64,000 nt of DNA from JBJXHG01 sp046160865 (GCA_046160865.1 JBJXHG010000094.1:1-64000), one strand, 5' to 3'; counted from the stretch's first letter, positions 19,023 through 27,966 are shown. Made by a program: numbers and translations. The notes: generated by a model not told the origin, from the sequence alone.

Positions 19023-22000
19023 TCAGCGCGCGCCGAGCGCGCGCAACCGCTCGCGTGCGCCGTCCGCGGACGCCGTCTTGGCGTGCTTCTCGACGATCTC
19101 GCGGTACTGCTCGGCGGCGCGCCGCGCGTCGCCTTGCGCTTCGAGCGCGCCGCCGGCGGCGAGCAGCGCGCGACTGACGAGCTCGGCGCTGTCGTACAGA
19201 ACGGCTACCTTCAGATATGCGGACAGCGCCGCATCGTGGTCGCCTGCTCGCGCCGCGAGATCGCCGAGCGCGAGCTGCGCTTCGCCCGACAGGTCGCCGC
19301 GATCGAGGTCCAACACACGTGCCAGCGCGGTGCGCGCTCCGCGCACGTCGCCGAGGGCCGCGAGCGCGCGGCCGCGACCGAGCTCCGACTCGGCCAGGTT
19401 CTCGAACTGCGGCGCCTCTCGTGCGAGTGTCGTGAGAGCTTCGGCCGACTCCTTCCAGCGCTCGAGCCGGCCGGCGGCGAGCCCGAACCGGAACAGTGCC
19501 TTGGGGCGCACGGCGTGCTTCGGCGCGGTCGCGAGGACATCCTTCAAGGTCGCGTACGCGGCGTCGTACGCGCCGCCGCGGTACTGCGCTTCGCCGAGCA
19601 GGAAGCGCGACTCGATCACGAGCTCGCTCTTCGGATGCTCCGCGACGAGTCTCTCGAACGCCGCCGCGGCCGCGGGCCAGTCGTTCGCACGCACGCGCGC
19701 GTAGCCGAGCTTGTAGAGCGCGCGGTCGCGCACCGGATTCTCGGGGATCGAGAGCGCCGCGTCGTACAGCGCTGCCGCGTGATCCCACTCGCCGGCGTCG
19801 AAGCGCGCTTCCGCGAGGAAGAAGCACGCTTCCGCGAGGGCGGGATCCGCGGGCGCGATCTCCGCTGCACGGGCGAGCTCGCGTTGCGCGCCGTCGACGT
19901 CCTTCACGTCGAGCAGCATGTACGCGCGCTCGATCGCGATGAGCGCGGCGAGCGGTCCGGTGCGTGCACCGCGCGCGAGCGCGCCGAGCAACGTCGCCGC
20001 GCGATCGGGCTCGCCCGCCTTTTTCAAAGCCGCGACCGTGCCGCGCGCCGCCTGCGCGAGGCGCGTTTCGTCGGGCACCGCCGCAGCGAAGGCCTTCCAT
20101 GCCGTCTCGATCGCCTGCGGATCGCCGCGTTTCGATTCGACCCACAGCAAGAGCTCGAGTGCCGCGCCGCGCAGCTCCGCCTCGAGTTCGCGTTCCGCGA
20201 CGAGCGGCCGCAGCGCTTGCGCGGCCTCGTCGAGGCGTCCCTCGCTGTACGCGCACCACGCGAGCCCGTACGTCGCCGAGCGGCGCAGCTCGTCATTCGT
20301 CGTGCCCGAGACCGCCGCGCGATAGTGCTCTGCGGCCTCGGTGAGTCGATGCGCCGCCGAGGCGCGCTCGGCGAGCTCGAAATGGATGTCCGCCGCGAGG
20401 GGCGTGTCCGGGCTGTCGCGCAGCACGGCGAGCAAGCGCTCGCGGGCGGCGCCATCCGGCGCGAGCTTGGCTGCGCGCAACACGGCTTCGTCGCGGCGCG
20501 TGCCGGCTTTCGTGCGCGCGAGGTATGCGTCGTAGGCGCGCAGCGCGCCGTCCTTGTCGCCGGCCGCCTCGAGCGCGCGTGCCTCCATGAAGCGCGCTTC
20601 GTCGACGAGTGGTCCGTCGCCGGCGCGCGCGATCTCGCGGAACGTGGCGGCCGCGTTCGCCGCATCACCGGACAGGTAGCGACACCAAGCGATGCGCGTG
20701 CGCAACGTGCGGCGCTCGTCCTGCGTGCGCGCGCTCGATTCCAGAGCTGCGAACGATCGCTGGGCGTCGTCGTAGCTCCCGAGTGCGAACGCGGCCTCCG
20801 CGATCGCGGTCTCGGCGTCGCGGCGATGCGACGATTGCGGATACCGCTCGAGCAGCGTCCGCGCGAGCGTGCGCGCTTCCTCCGGGCGCTTCGCCGCCAA
20901 GCTGTCGGCGATCGCGCGCTGCAACGCACCGTCGCTGCCCGCGCGTTGGTAGGCATCGAGCGCGTCCTCGCGCCGGCCGAGAGCGGACAAGAGATCGCCA
21001 CGCAACACCTGCAAGCGGCCGGCGAGATCCTCGGACGGTTTCGCCGCGAGCGCTCGATCCGCGGCTTTCAACGCGCCTTGCTTGTCACCGGTCTCCGACA
21101 ATGCGCGCGCGCGCCAATAGTCGAGCGCGCCGCCCGGCGGCAGATCGGCGGCGCGCAACCTCTCGAGCGCGCCGTCCGCATCGCCGCCGAGCAGCGCCTC
21201 GATGCCTGCCTGCAGGCGGCACTCGGGCGCGAACCGGCTCTGCGGGTGCGCGTCGACGAACTGTGCGAACGCAGCCGCTGCGCCGGCGTGATCGCCCATC
21301 TCCGCGAGCGCGAACGCGGCGCCGCGCGCGGCCCCTTCGACGAATGCGCCGCCGTCGACGGATCGGTACGCGGCGAGCGCGTCCCGCGGGCGCTCGAGAT
21401 CGAGCAGGCATTCGCCGGCGAGGAAGCGCATCTCCGCGGCGCGCTCGTGCCGGCCGAGCTTCTGGACGGCGCGTTCGCAGGCCGCGAGCGCTTGCTCGCG
21501 GTCGCCGCGCCGGTGCGCGCACCATGCGAGACCGCACACGGCGTCAGCGGCATACGTGCCTTGCGGGTCCGCTTCGAGCACGGCGCGGAAGTGCGCCTCC
21601 GCGCCGGCCGCGTCGTTGCAGCGCAGGCGCGCTTCGGCGAGCAGCGCATGCGCCGGCACGACGAGGTAGTCCTTGCGCGTCGCGAGCGCGCGCTCGAACG
21701 CCTGCGCGGCTGGTTCGCAGCGCTCGAGCGCGAGCTCGCACTGTCCGAGACGGAATGCGGCCTCGGCCTCGAACTCGAAGCCGCGCAGCTTTTCGAGCTC
21801 GCGCAGGTGGCGCGCGGCGGCGTCGTTCTGGTGCAGCTCGAACAACGCGCCAGCGAGCCGGTAACGCGCGAGGTCCGCGCGGGCGTGGCGCGGGTGGTCG
21901 GCGAGAAAGCGCTCGGCTTCCTTCGCGACGCGATCGTGCAGCCCTTTGGCCGCGAGTCCGGCGATGTACTGGTACTGATCTTCGGCGGCGTCCTGGAACG

Positions 22001-22037
22001 GAAGGGCAGCGAGGCAGACGAGCATGAGAGCGCGCAT
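19023..22037 (-). CDS. Periplasmic tetratricopeptide-repeat protein
   Basis: A 1004-residue exported protein, start ATG 22037 giving MAMRALMLVCLAALPF as signal peptide; a further in-frame ATG at 22082 would overlap the palindromic operator. The remainder is more than 20 TPR/Sel1-like helix pairs of the tol-pal YbgF or BamD style (FRLGQCELALERCEPAAQAF, LLAEARLRCNDAAGAEAHF, YKLGYARVRANDWPAAAAAFERLV). It is a protein-protein scaffold with no catalytic domain. It lies 59 bp upstream of 15634..18963 on the same strand, so the two are probably one operon. Together with ExbBD, it could hold the partners of the TonB-like protein. Confidence 0.87.
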   Translation of the reverse strand: MRALMLVCLAALPFQDAAEDQYQYIAGLAAKGLHDRVAKEAERFLADHPRHARADLARYRLAGALFELHQNDAAARHLRELEKLRGFEFEAEAAFRLGQCELALERCEPAAQAFERALATRKDYLVVPAHALLAEARLRCNDAAGAEAHFRAVLEADPQGTYAADAVCGLAWCAHRRGDREQALAACERAVQKLGRHERAAEMRFLAGECLLDLERPRDALAAYRSVDGGAFVEGAARGAAFALAEMGDHAGAAAAFAQFVDAHPQSRFAPECRLQAGIEALLGGDADGALERLRAADLPPGGALDYWRARALSETGDKQGALKAADRALAAKPSEDLAGRLQVLRGDLLSALGRREDALDAYQRAGSDGALQRAIADSLAAKRPEEARTLARTLLERYPQSSHRRDAETAIAEAAFALGSYDDAQRSFAALESSARTQDERRTLRTRIAWCRYLSGDAANAAATFREIARAGDGPLVDEARFMEARALEAAGDKDGALRAYDAYLARTKAGTRRDEAVLRAAKLAPDGAARERLLAVLRDSPDTPLAADIHFELAERASAAHRLTEAAEHYRAAVSGTTNDELRRSATYGLAWCAYSEGRLDEAAQALRPLVAERELEAELRGAALELLLWVESKRGDPQAIETAWKAFAAAVPDETRLAQAARGTVAALKKAGEPDRAATLLGALARGARTGPLAALIAIERAYMLLDVKDVDGAQRELARAAEIAPADPALAEACFFLAEARFDAGEWDHAAALYDAALSIPENPVRDRALYKLGYARVRANDWPAAAAAFERLVAEHPKSELVIESRFLLGEAQYRGGAYDAAYATLKDVLATAPKHAVRPKALFRFGLAAGRLERWKESAEALTTLAREAPQFENLAESELGRGRALAALGDVRGARTALARVLDLDRGDLSGEAQLALGDLAARAGDHDAALSAYLKVAVLYDSAELVSRALLAAGGALEAQGDARRAAEQYREIVEKHAKTASADGARERLRALGAR

Positions 22038-22081
22038 GGCGATGGCTCCAAAGCAGGGTCGAGGCCCTGGGCGGCGTTTCA

Positions 22082-22095
22082 ACTACCTCGGTAGT
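22082..22095. promoter_or_regulatory. Palindromic operator candidate upstream of the TPR/propeller operon
   Basis: ACTACC-TC-GGTAGT, 45 bp before ATG 22037, has the same arms and the same 2-bp spacer length as the site at 10336-10349 before exbB. I noticed no other copy in the window. This links the two loci in a putative regulon. Confidence 0.45.
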
Positions 22096-22250
22096 ATGGC
22101 AAGCGCTCGCCGCGGCGTAAGCGCCGTGCGTGTATGGAATGCGTGACGCGCGCGCGGCTGCGGAGTCGCGGCTGCGCGCGAGCGCAGTCGCGTTGGCGCG
22201 CGCGCGCCCGGACCTCTCTCCGCGCCAGTCGCGAGGTCGCGTTCGGAGCC

Positions 22251-22413
22251 AGCAGCCCGTGGTGAAAGTCATTCAGCCCGCAAGCGGCCCGTTCGCGCCA
22301 GCCCGGCGGCGCGCGATCCTCGGCGAAGCGCGACGATTCGCCTGCGGTCGCGCTCCTTGCTCTGACGCGAACGGTCCACTCTCGGGCTCGAAGCACTCTC
22401 ACCACGGACTGCC
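22251..22413. repeat. Palindromic intergenic element (copy A)
   Basis: A 163-bp element with terminal inverted repeats AGCAGCCCGTGGTGAAAGT (22251-22269) and ACTCTCACCACGGACTGCC (22395-22413), matching at most positions. Inner arms read CCCGTTCGCG / CGCGAACGG, and the centre has GGCGAA (22322) pairing with TTCGCC (22337). The central CGATCCTCGGCGAA block also occurs in copies B and C. The 660-bp gap 22038..22697 contains the operator, copies A and B and no convincing gene. Confidence 0.75.
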
Positions 22414-22497
22414 CGGCGTCGCAGCGCAATCGACCAGCGGCCCGCGTGGATCGAGCTCGATCCAACGACGTCGCTCCGTGCGAGATGGCGCGACCGC

Positions 22498-22684
22498 AGC
22501 AGGAAGTGGAGAGAGCTGCGGCGAATGTCTCGCGGCGCAAGCGCCGCGCGTTCGCGCCGGCCCGGCGGCGCGCGATCCTCGGCGAAGCGCGACGATGCGC
22601 CTGCGGTCGCGCTCCCCGTTCGATGCACAGGCCGCGCACGAACGGACGACTTTCGCGCGCGAAGCACTTTCACTACGGGCTGCT
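22498..22684. repeat. Palindromic intergenic element (copy B)
   Basis: A diverged copy (187 bp) that ends 14 bp before the sulfatase-like start. Its right end is GAAGCACTTTCACTACGGGCT, its left end AGCAGGAAGTGG, and its core repeats the CGCGCGATCCTCGGCGAAGC block of copy A. Placed here it must lie in the 5' leader of 22698..24452. Confidence 0.65.
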
Positions 22685-22697
22685 AAACTGCGCGGCG

Positions 22698-24452
22698 ATG
22701 CAGCCACTCCTTCGTCCCGCGCGCGCACTCGCCCTCGGCCTACTCACGCTCGCGCCGACGTCGTGCAGTCCGCCGCCCCAGCCGACGTCGATCCTCCTGA
22801 TCACGCTCGACACGACCCGGCGTGACGCGCTCACGTGCTTCGGGGGACAGCCCGGCGTCACGCCGAACCTCGACCGCCTCGCGCAGCGCGCGCTGCTCTT
22901 CGATTCGGCGTACAGCCCCGTTGCGCTCACGCTGCCGTCGCATGCGTCGATGCAGACCGGGCTCTTCCCGTTGCGGCACACCGTGCGCGGCAACTCGGCG
23001 ACGCCGCTGCCGCAATCGGCCGTGACTCTCGCCGAGCGCGCGCGCGACGCGGGCTACGCGACCGGGGGATTCGTCAGCGCCGTGGTGCTGGATTCGATCT
23101 GGGGGATCGGTCAAGGCTTCGGCACGTTCGACCAGCCGGAGGGCGAGCGCGCGTTCGACGCCGTGCAAATGAACGAGCGTCCGGCGCACGCGACGGTCGA
23201 GAAAGCGCTCGCCTGGTTCGAGAAGCGTGACCGCGAGAAGCCATTCTTCATGTGGGTGCACTTCTTCGACCCGCACGGTCCGCACCACGCGTCGCCGCAG
23301 TTCCTCGCGCAAGCGAAGGGCAACACGTACCTCGGAGAGGTGGCTGCGATGGACCACGCGATCGGAGACTTGCTCGCAGCGCTGGACGCGCACGGGGTGC
23401 GCGACTCGACGACGGTCTGCGTGATCTCCGATCACGGCGAGAGCTTCGGCCACAAGGGCGAAGCGACGCACGGGTCGTTCTGCTACCAATCGACGCTGCA
23501 CATCCCGCTCATGTTCGCGTTCGCCGACGGCTGGCGCGCGGGCGAGCGCGACGGCGGCATCGTGAGCTGTGTGGACGTCTTTCCGACGTTGCTCGAATCG
23601 ATGGGGCTCGCGGTGCCGCCGGGGCTCGACGGGATCTCGCTGCTACGCCGCGACGTGCCGCCGGATCGTGGCGTGATGCTCGAGTCGTACTACGGCTTCC
23701 AGAACTTCGGCTGGGCGCCGATCGTGGGCTACGTCGATCGCGACGGGAAGTACCTGTTCAGCGGCCGGCACGAGTTCTATCGCGTCGCGAGCGATCCGGG
23801 CGAAGCGCGCGACGTCGCGTCGACGGAGACCGCGCTCGTCGAGCACCATCGCTCCGCGCTGCGCGAGATCGCGCGCCGACCGCCGCTCGCGGTGTCGAGC
23901 TCCGATCAAGTGGAAGAGTCGGTGCGTGAGCGCATACGCGGGCTCGGCTACACGGGCACTCCGGTCTCGGGCTCCGCGCCGCCGTTGCCGCTCGACGAGC
24001 TCGAGCTGCCGTGTCCCTACGATCGCAAGGACGAGCTCGAGCGCTTCCAGGCCGCGACGCTGACCGGCAACGCGGGCAAGCTCGACGAGGCCGTCGCGGC
24101 ATTCCAGGAGATCGTCGCGAGCAACCCCGGCCACGTCGCCGCGCTGCACTTGATGGGTGGCATCTTCACGCAGCGCAAGCAGTGCGCGGAGGCCGAAGGC
24201 GCGCTGCAGCGTCTCGACGCGCTCGGCGCGAGCGTCGCGCGCTTGCACGCCGCGGTCGGCGTGTGCTTCGAGGAGCAGAAAAACCTTCCGAAGGCGATCG
24301 CCCACTTGGAGCTCGCGTTCGAGATGCAGCCCGACAGCGCGCCTTACCGCGCGAAGCTGGCGCAGCTGTACGACGCCGCCGGTGAGCCGCAGAAAGCGCA
24401 GGCTTTGCGCGCGAGCGGCGCGCCGGCGAACGCACCCAGCGGCACCAAATAG
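22698..24452 (+). CDS. Sulfatase-like (alkaline-phosphatase superfamily) lipoprotein with TPR tail
   Basis: A 584-residue exported protein; the start ATG 22698 gives a hydrophobic signal ending TSCS, a possible but imperfect lipobox. Residues about 30-420 have the sulfatase/alkaline-phosphatase superfamily fold: LLITLDTTRRDAL with the first metal Asp, SPVALTLPSHASMQTG, WVHFFDPHGPHH and CVISDHGESFGHKGEATHG. The Cys/Ser of true sulfatases (CxPxR) is replaced by TLPSH, so the nucleophile is probably Thr and formylglycine maturation is not expected. It may be a phosphodiesterase, phosphonoacetate-hydrolase-like or phosphoglycol transferase enzyme. Residues about 450-575 are three TPR units. Repeat elements flank it on both sides. 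Confidence 0.85.
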   Translation: MQPLLRPARALALGLLTLAPTSCSPPPQPTSILLITLDTTRRDALTCFGGQPGVTPNLDRLAQRALLFDSAYSPVALTLPSHASMQTGLFPLRHTVRGNSATPLPQSAVTLAERARDAGYATGGFVSAVVLDSIWGIGQGFGTFDQPEGERAFDAVQMNERPAHATVEKALAWFEKRDREKPFFMWVHFFDPHGPHHASPQFLAQAKGNTYLGEVAAMDHAIGDLLAALDAHGVRDSTTVCVISDHGESFGHKGEATHGSFCYQSTLHIPLMFAFADGWRAGERDGGIVSCVDVFPTLLESMGLAVPPGLDGISLLRRDVPPDRGVMLESYYGFQNFGWAPIVGYVDRDGKYLFSGRHEFYRVASDPGEARDVASTETALVEHHRSALREIARRPPLAVSSSDQVEESVRERIRGLGYTGTPVSGSAPPLPLDELELPCPYDRKDELERFQAATLTGNAGKLDEAVAAFQEIVASNPGHVAALHLMGGIFTQRKQCAEAEGALQRLDALGASVARLHAAVGVCFEEQKNLPKAIAHLELAFEMQPDSAPYRAKLAQLYDAAGEPQKAQALRASGAPANAPSGTK

Positions 24453-24464
24453 ACGCGCGCGGGT

Positions 24465-24627
24465 AGCCGCCCGTGGCAAAAGTCATTCGGTCCGAAATCG
24501 GTCCGTTTGCGTCGGCGCTGCGTCGCTCGATCCTCGGCGAATCGCGAGGATTCGCCTGCGGTCGCGCTCCTTGCGCCGGTGCAAACGGACCGATTTCAGA
24601 CTCGAAGCACTTTCACCACGGGCTGCT
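24465..24627. repeat. Palindromic intergenic element (copy C)
   Basis: The best-preserved copy (163 bp). Outer ends are AGCCGCCCGTGGCAAAAGT (24465-24483) and ACTTTCACCACGGGCTGCT (24609-24627). Inner arms are exact 17-mers: GAAATCGGTCCGTTTGC (24494-24510) and its complement (24581-24597). The central hairpin is GGCGAATC-GCGAG-GATTCGCC (24536-24556). Inner arms differ in sequence between copies yet stay paired, a covariation sign that the structure is kept. It occupies most of the gap before the export lipoprotein gene. Confidence 0.8.
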
Positions 24628-24675
24628 CGCCGTCGGGGTGCGCTCGCGACCCGCGAACGGCCGATACAGGCCGTC

Positions 24676-25383
24676 ATGTTCCCCTCCGTCCGCGCGCTGC
24701 GCAGGTCCCTTCGTCTGCCGACACTGCTCATGTGTCTGCCTTCGTGCGCGTTTCCGGGCGGTCCTCCGATCCAGAGCCTCGCGGAGGAGATCAACGCGAC
24801 CGCGGTGCGGGCCGACGTGCTCGTCGTCCCGGGCGATGAGCTCGCGGTGCGGTTCGTCTACAAGACCGATTGGAATCACGAGGCGCTCGTGCTCGCCGAC
24901 GGCACGGCGACGTTCCAAGTCGTCGGCACCATGCCCGTCGCTGGCTTGTCGGTCACCGAGGTCGCGAGTCGACTGCAGACGGCGTACTCGAAGCAGATCA
25001 CGAACGCCGAGCTCTCCGTCGCGGTGAAGACGCCCGCTGCGCGCACCGTGTCGGTGCTCGGCGAAGTCGCGCGGCCTGGGGTCGTGCCGATTCCACCCGA
25101 CGGACATCTCACGCTCGTGCAAGCGATCGCGATCGCAGGCGGGCAGCTCAAGGCGAGCGCGCACACCGGTAGCACGCTGCTCGTGCGCTGGGATGCTGCG
25201 CACGGACGCCAAATCGCGTGGACGATCGACGCGCGGCCGAAGCACTGGGGTGAGGCGCAGACGGTGTTCCTGCAGCCGTACGACGTCGTCTACATCCCGA
25301 ACACGCCGATCGACGAGGTCGACATCTGGGTCGACAACTACATCCGCCGTCTCATCCCGGTGCCCTTCGTATGGACCCCGTGA
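24676..25383 (+). CDS. Polysaccharide export lipoprotein (Wza/BexD family)
   Basis: A 235-residue exported protein; start ATG 24676 gives a signal ending LPSCAF, an acceptable lipobox. Residues about 45-125 form the polysaccharide-export (Poly_export) domain (VVPGDELAVRFVY, ADGTATFQVVGTMPVAGLSVTEV, ELSVAV). An SLBB-like segment follows (TVSVLGEVARPGVVPIP, LTLVQAIAIAGG, VFLQPYDVVYIPNTPID). It would form the outer-membrane pore for EPS. It overlaps the next gene by 13 bp, starting the export operon 24676..27715. It is short for Wza (about 380 residues) and has only one SLBB. Confidence 0.9.
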   Translation: MFPSVRALRRSLRLPTLLMCLPSCAFPGGPPIQSLAEEINATAVRADVLVVPGDELAVRFVYKTDWNHEALVLADGTATFQVVGTMPVAGLSVTEVASRLQTAYSKQITNAELSVAVKTPAARTVSVLGEVARPGVVPIPPDGHLTLVQAIAIAGGQLKASAHTGSTLLVRWDAAHGRQIAWTIDARPKHWGEAQTVFLQPYDVVYIPNTPIDEVDIWVDNYIRRLIPVPFVWTP

Positions 25384-27044
25384 ACCCCGTGCGACTGACT
25401 CGACCTACATCCGAAGACGCGGACATCGACGAACTCGACGACGCGCGTCCGAGCCCAGGCGGCTTCCTGCTGCTCGCCGTCGCGCGCTCGTACCGCTGGA
25501 TCCTCGTCAGCGCGGTGCTCGGCGGCGCGGTCGGTGTCTTCTTCGCTGCAGCGAAGCCGAACACGTACACCTCCGAAGCCAAGCTGCTCCTGCGCATCGG
25601 CGCGCGCGAGGAGATCACGGCCGAAGACATCGCGCTGCCGGGCGGCGGCCGGCGCGAATCGCGTCCGACGATGCAGGACGAACTGCACATGCTGCGCGAC
25701 GGCACGATCTACGAAGGCGTCGCCGCGCGCTTCGGCACCGACGTGATCCTGCGTCCTGCCGATCCGAGCCGTCATGACGGTCCCGATACGCCGGCGCCAG
25801 TGCGTTGGATGCACGCGCTGCAGTCGTACTTCCTGGGGTTGCGCAGCGGCGGCGTGCTCGAAGGTGCGCCGAGCGACCCGAAGGTGGTGAAGCTCGCCGC
25901 CGAAGTGCTGCTCACGAACACGAACCTGTTCACCGAGCGCGACTCCAACGTGATCACCGTGACGCACACGGCGACGAGCCCCGAGCGCGCACAGGAAGTG
26001 ACGGACACGCTCACGCACGCGTTCATCGAGCGCCACCGCACCCAGTTCTCGATCCAGTCGCTGCTCGGTACGAACCGCGGGAAGCTCGTCGAGGCGCAGC
26101 AGAGCTTCGAGGACGCGCGCAAGCGCTATCACGACCACGTGCAGGAGTGCGGCTTCATCGATCTCGAGCTGCAAGGCGACGCGCTGATGACGGAGACCGA
26201 GACCGCGGAAGCGAACCTGTTCGCGTCGCGCCTGCGCCGCGACGAGATCGCAGCCGAGCGCAAGACACTCGCCGCGCAGCTCGAGCAGACGCCGCCGGAG
26301 ATCGAATCGATCGTCCCGGCGATCTTTGGACAGAATCCGCTGTACCAGTCGCAGCTCCAGCTGCGCAGCAACACGATCTCCGACCGCGATCGCTTGCCAT
26401 TCCTCGGCTTGACGATGGACGAGCAGGCGCGGCGCGAGAAGAACTACAGCGCGTTGATCGAGGAGCTCGACCGCGAGCTCGCGCAGATCCCGACGGTCAT
26501 CGTCGAAGTGCCGGAGCAGCGGCATCGCGCGCCGAACCCCGAGTTCACCACGCTGAAGCGGCGCATCGACGACCTCGACGTGACCGACCAGAGCTTGTGG
26601 ACGCGCACGCGCAAGCTCGACTCGCACCTCAAGGCACAAGCCACGCGCATGGAGCGCTTCGCGCAGTGCAAGAGCTTGCACGGCATGATGGAGGTGACGA
26701 TCGAGGCCGAGAAGGAACGCTACACGCAGCTGCAAGAGCGTTATGCCCACCTCGAAGCCTTGTCGAGCATCGACATCGAAGGCGACACGAACCTGCGCAT
26801 CCTGCAAGCGGCGACGCTGCCGTACGACAAAGACGGCCCGGACCGCAAGAAGGTCGTCGTGCTCGGCCTGTTCGCCGGCTTGTGCGCGGGTTTCGGACTC
26901 GCGGGCGCGCGGCACTACTTGGATGCGAAGCTGCGCTATCCGTCCGCGATCGCGCAGTCGCTCGGCGTCGAAGTGTTGGCGGTCGTGCCCGACGAACGCG
27001 CGTCGATCCCGATGCGCCGACCGGCGCGAGCGATAGGGGCATGA
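25371..27044 (+). CDS. Polysaccharide co-polymerase (Wzz/Wzc chain-length regulator)
   Basis: A 557-residue inner-membrane protein. TM1 (about 37-57, WILVSAVLGGAVGVFFAA) is followed by the Wzz domain (YTSEAKLLLRIGAREE), a long periplasmic coiled-coil region (residues about 215-475) and TM2 (VVVLGLFAGLCAGFGLAGA, about 500-518). It then ends in a short cytoplasmic tail (LGVEVLAVVPDE), without a kinase domain. It sets EPS chain length and couples polymerase, export pore and the ATPase encoded next. The stop overlaps the following ATG by 4 bp (ATGA), a classic coupled arrangement. Confidence 0.9.
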   Translation: MDPVNPVRLTRPTSEDADIDELDDARPSPGGFLLLAVARSYRWILVSAVLGGAVGVFFAAAKPNTYTSEAKLLLRIGAREEITAEDIALPGGGRRESRPTMQDELHMLRDGTIYEGVAARFGTDVILRPADPSRHDGPDTPAPVRWMHALQSYFLGLRSGGVLEGAPSDPKVVKLAAEVLLTNTNLFTERDSNVITVTHTATSPERAQEVTDTLTHAFIERHRTQFSIQSLLGTNRGKLVEAQQSFEDARKRYHDHVQECGFIDLELQGDALMTETETAEANLFASRLRRDEIAAERKTLAAQLEQTPPEIESIVPAIFGQNPLYQSQLQLRSNTISDRDRLPFLGLTMDEQARREKNYSALIEELDRELAQIPTVIVEVPEQRHRAPNPEFTTLKRRIDDLDVTDQSLWTRTRKLDSHLKAQATRMERFAQCKSLHGMMEVTIEAEKERYTQLQERYAHLEALSSIDIEGDTNLRILQAATLPYDKDGPDRKKVVVLGLFAGLCAGFGLAGARHYLDAKLRYPSAIAQSLGVEVLAVVPDERASIPMRRPARAIGA

Positions 27045-27715
27045 CGATGGACAAGCACGAACGCACGAGCACGACGCCGTTTCTTCTGCAAGCGATCGCA
27101 GATCGCCTCTGGCCGACGCTCGCGCGTCTCTCGGCTTCGAAGAGCACGTCGCGCGTGCTCTTCACGGCGCCGGAGCGCGGCAGCGGCACGAGCACGATCG
27201 CCGCGGCTGCCGCACTCGGCCTCGCGCAGAATCTGCGCGTCGCGATCGCGCTCGTCGAGACGGACCTCGAGCGGCCATCGCTCGCGGACACGCTCGCGCT
27301 CGCCTCGTCGCCGGGGCTGACCGATGTACTGGAAGGCAAGACGCCACTCGCGTCGGCACTGCAGACCGTCGAAGGCGTTCCGGGACTGCGCGTGCTGACG
27401 GCCGGCACGGCGCGCGCACCGATCGCCGGCGAACTCGCCACGTCGATGGCGCGCGCGCTGTTCGCCGAGCTCACGCAGATGCACCGGCTCGTGTTCTTCG
27501 ACGCAGCTCCGGCGCTCGACAGCTCGTCCGCACGCCTCTTGTGCCAGCAGGTCGACGGTGCGGTGCTCGTGATTCGCGCGGGGGAGACGCACAAAGAGCG
27601 GGCCGGCGAAGCGCTGCGCGCGATCGACGGCGCCGGTGCGAACGTGATCGGCACGATCGTGAATCGCTACAGCTCCGACCTTCCGTTCGGAATTGGCGAG
27701 CGGATGGCGGGATAG
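27041..27715 (+). CDS. BY-kinase-like (CpsD/Wzc C-domain) ATPase with degenerate P-loop
   Basis: A 224-residue cytoplasmic protein of the MinD/ParA-related capsule kinase group; start ATG 27041 overlaps the previous stop by 4 bp. The P-loop reads ERGSGTST where the family has EGKST: the nucleotide-binding Lys is Thr50. Walker A' is VETDLERPSL (family DADLRRP) and Walker B LVFFDAAPAL. GTIVNRY near the C-terminus fits the family, but there is no Tyr cluster at the tail. With Wzz (25371..27044) it should form the regulatory pair for EPS assembly, but catalysis is doubtful. Its 3' end is duplicated at 30405..30483. Confidence 0.85.
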   Translation: MTMDKHERTSTTPFLLQAIADRLWPTLARLSASKSTSRVLFTAPERGSGTSTIAAAAALGLAQNLRVAIALVETDLERPSLADTLALASSPGLTDVLEGKTPLASALQTVEGVPGLRVLTAGTARAPIAGELATSMARALFAELTQMHRLVFFDAAPALDSSSARLLCQQVDGAVLVIRAGETHKERAGEALRAIDGAGANVIGTIVNRYSSDLPFGIGERMAG

Positions 27716-27966
27716 GGCGAGCGCCGCTTCGAGCGACAGTCTCGGGAGTGGAGCGGTCGCGCAGCGGCAAAGCAGCGGGCTAGTCAGCTCTCGCGGAATG
27801 CGAGCTAAAGTCGTCGACGATCTCGCTGGCGAGACTTCCGCGCCGCGCATGTCCGTGCGAAGTCAGTGTTCGAGCGATCGATGCTGAAGCCGGCACGAAT
27901 TCGCGCGCGAGCGCGAGAGCGAACGACCTCCCGTTCGCTTGTAGAGGTAGCTCGCCTGTGCGCTTC
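27637..27966. repeat. Block duplicated (diverged) at 30405..30672
   Basis: The last 79 bp of the BY-kinase-like gene and the spacer after it recur 2.8 kb away. The stretch from 27910 (GAGCGCGAGAGCGA, then CCGTTCGC and GGTAGCTC) aligns with 30616. The spacer 27716..28051 (336 bp) has no gene; it ends in a good ribosome site (GGAGGATGAG) for 28052..28993. Confidence 0.6.

Noticed and set aside
19008..22094. A 1028-codon plus-strand open frame
   Set aside because: Antisense to the TPR gene, Arg/Glu-rich composition mirroring the real frame, no family match.
22698..24452. Annotation as a true sulfatase
   Set aside because: The CxPxR or SxPxR maturation motif is absent; only the superfamily fold is supported.
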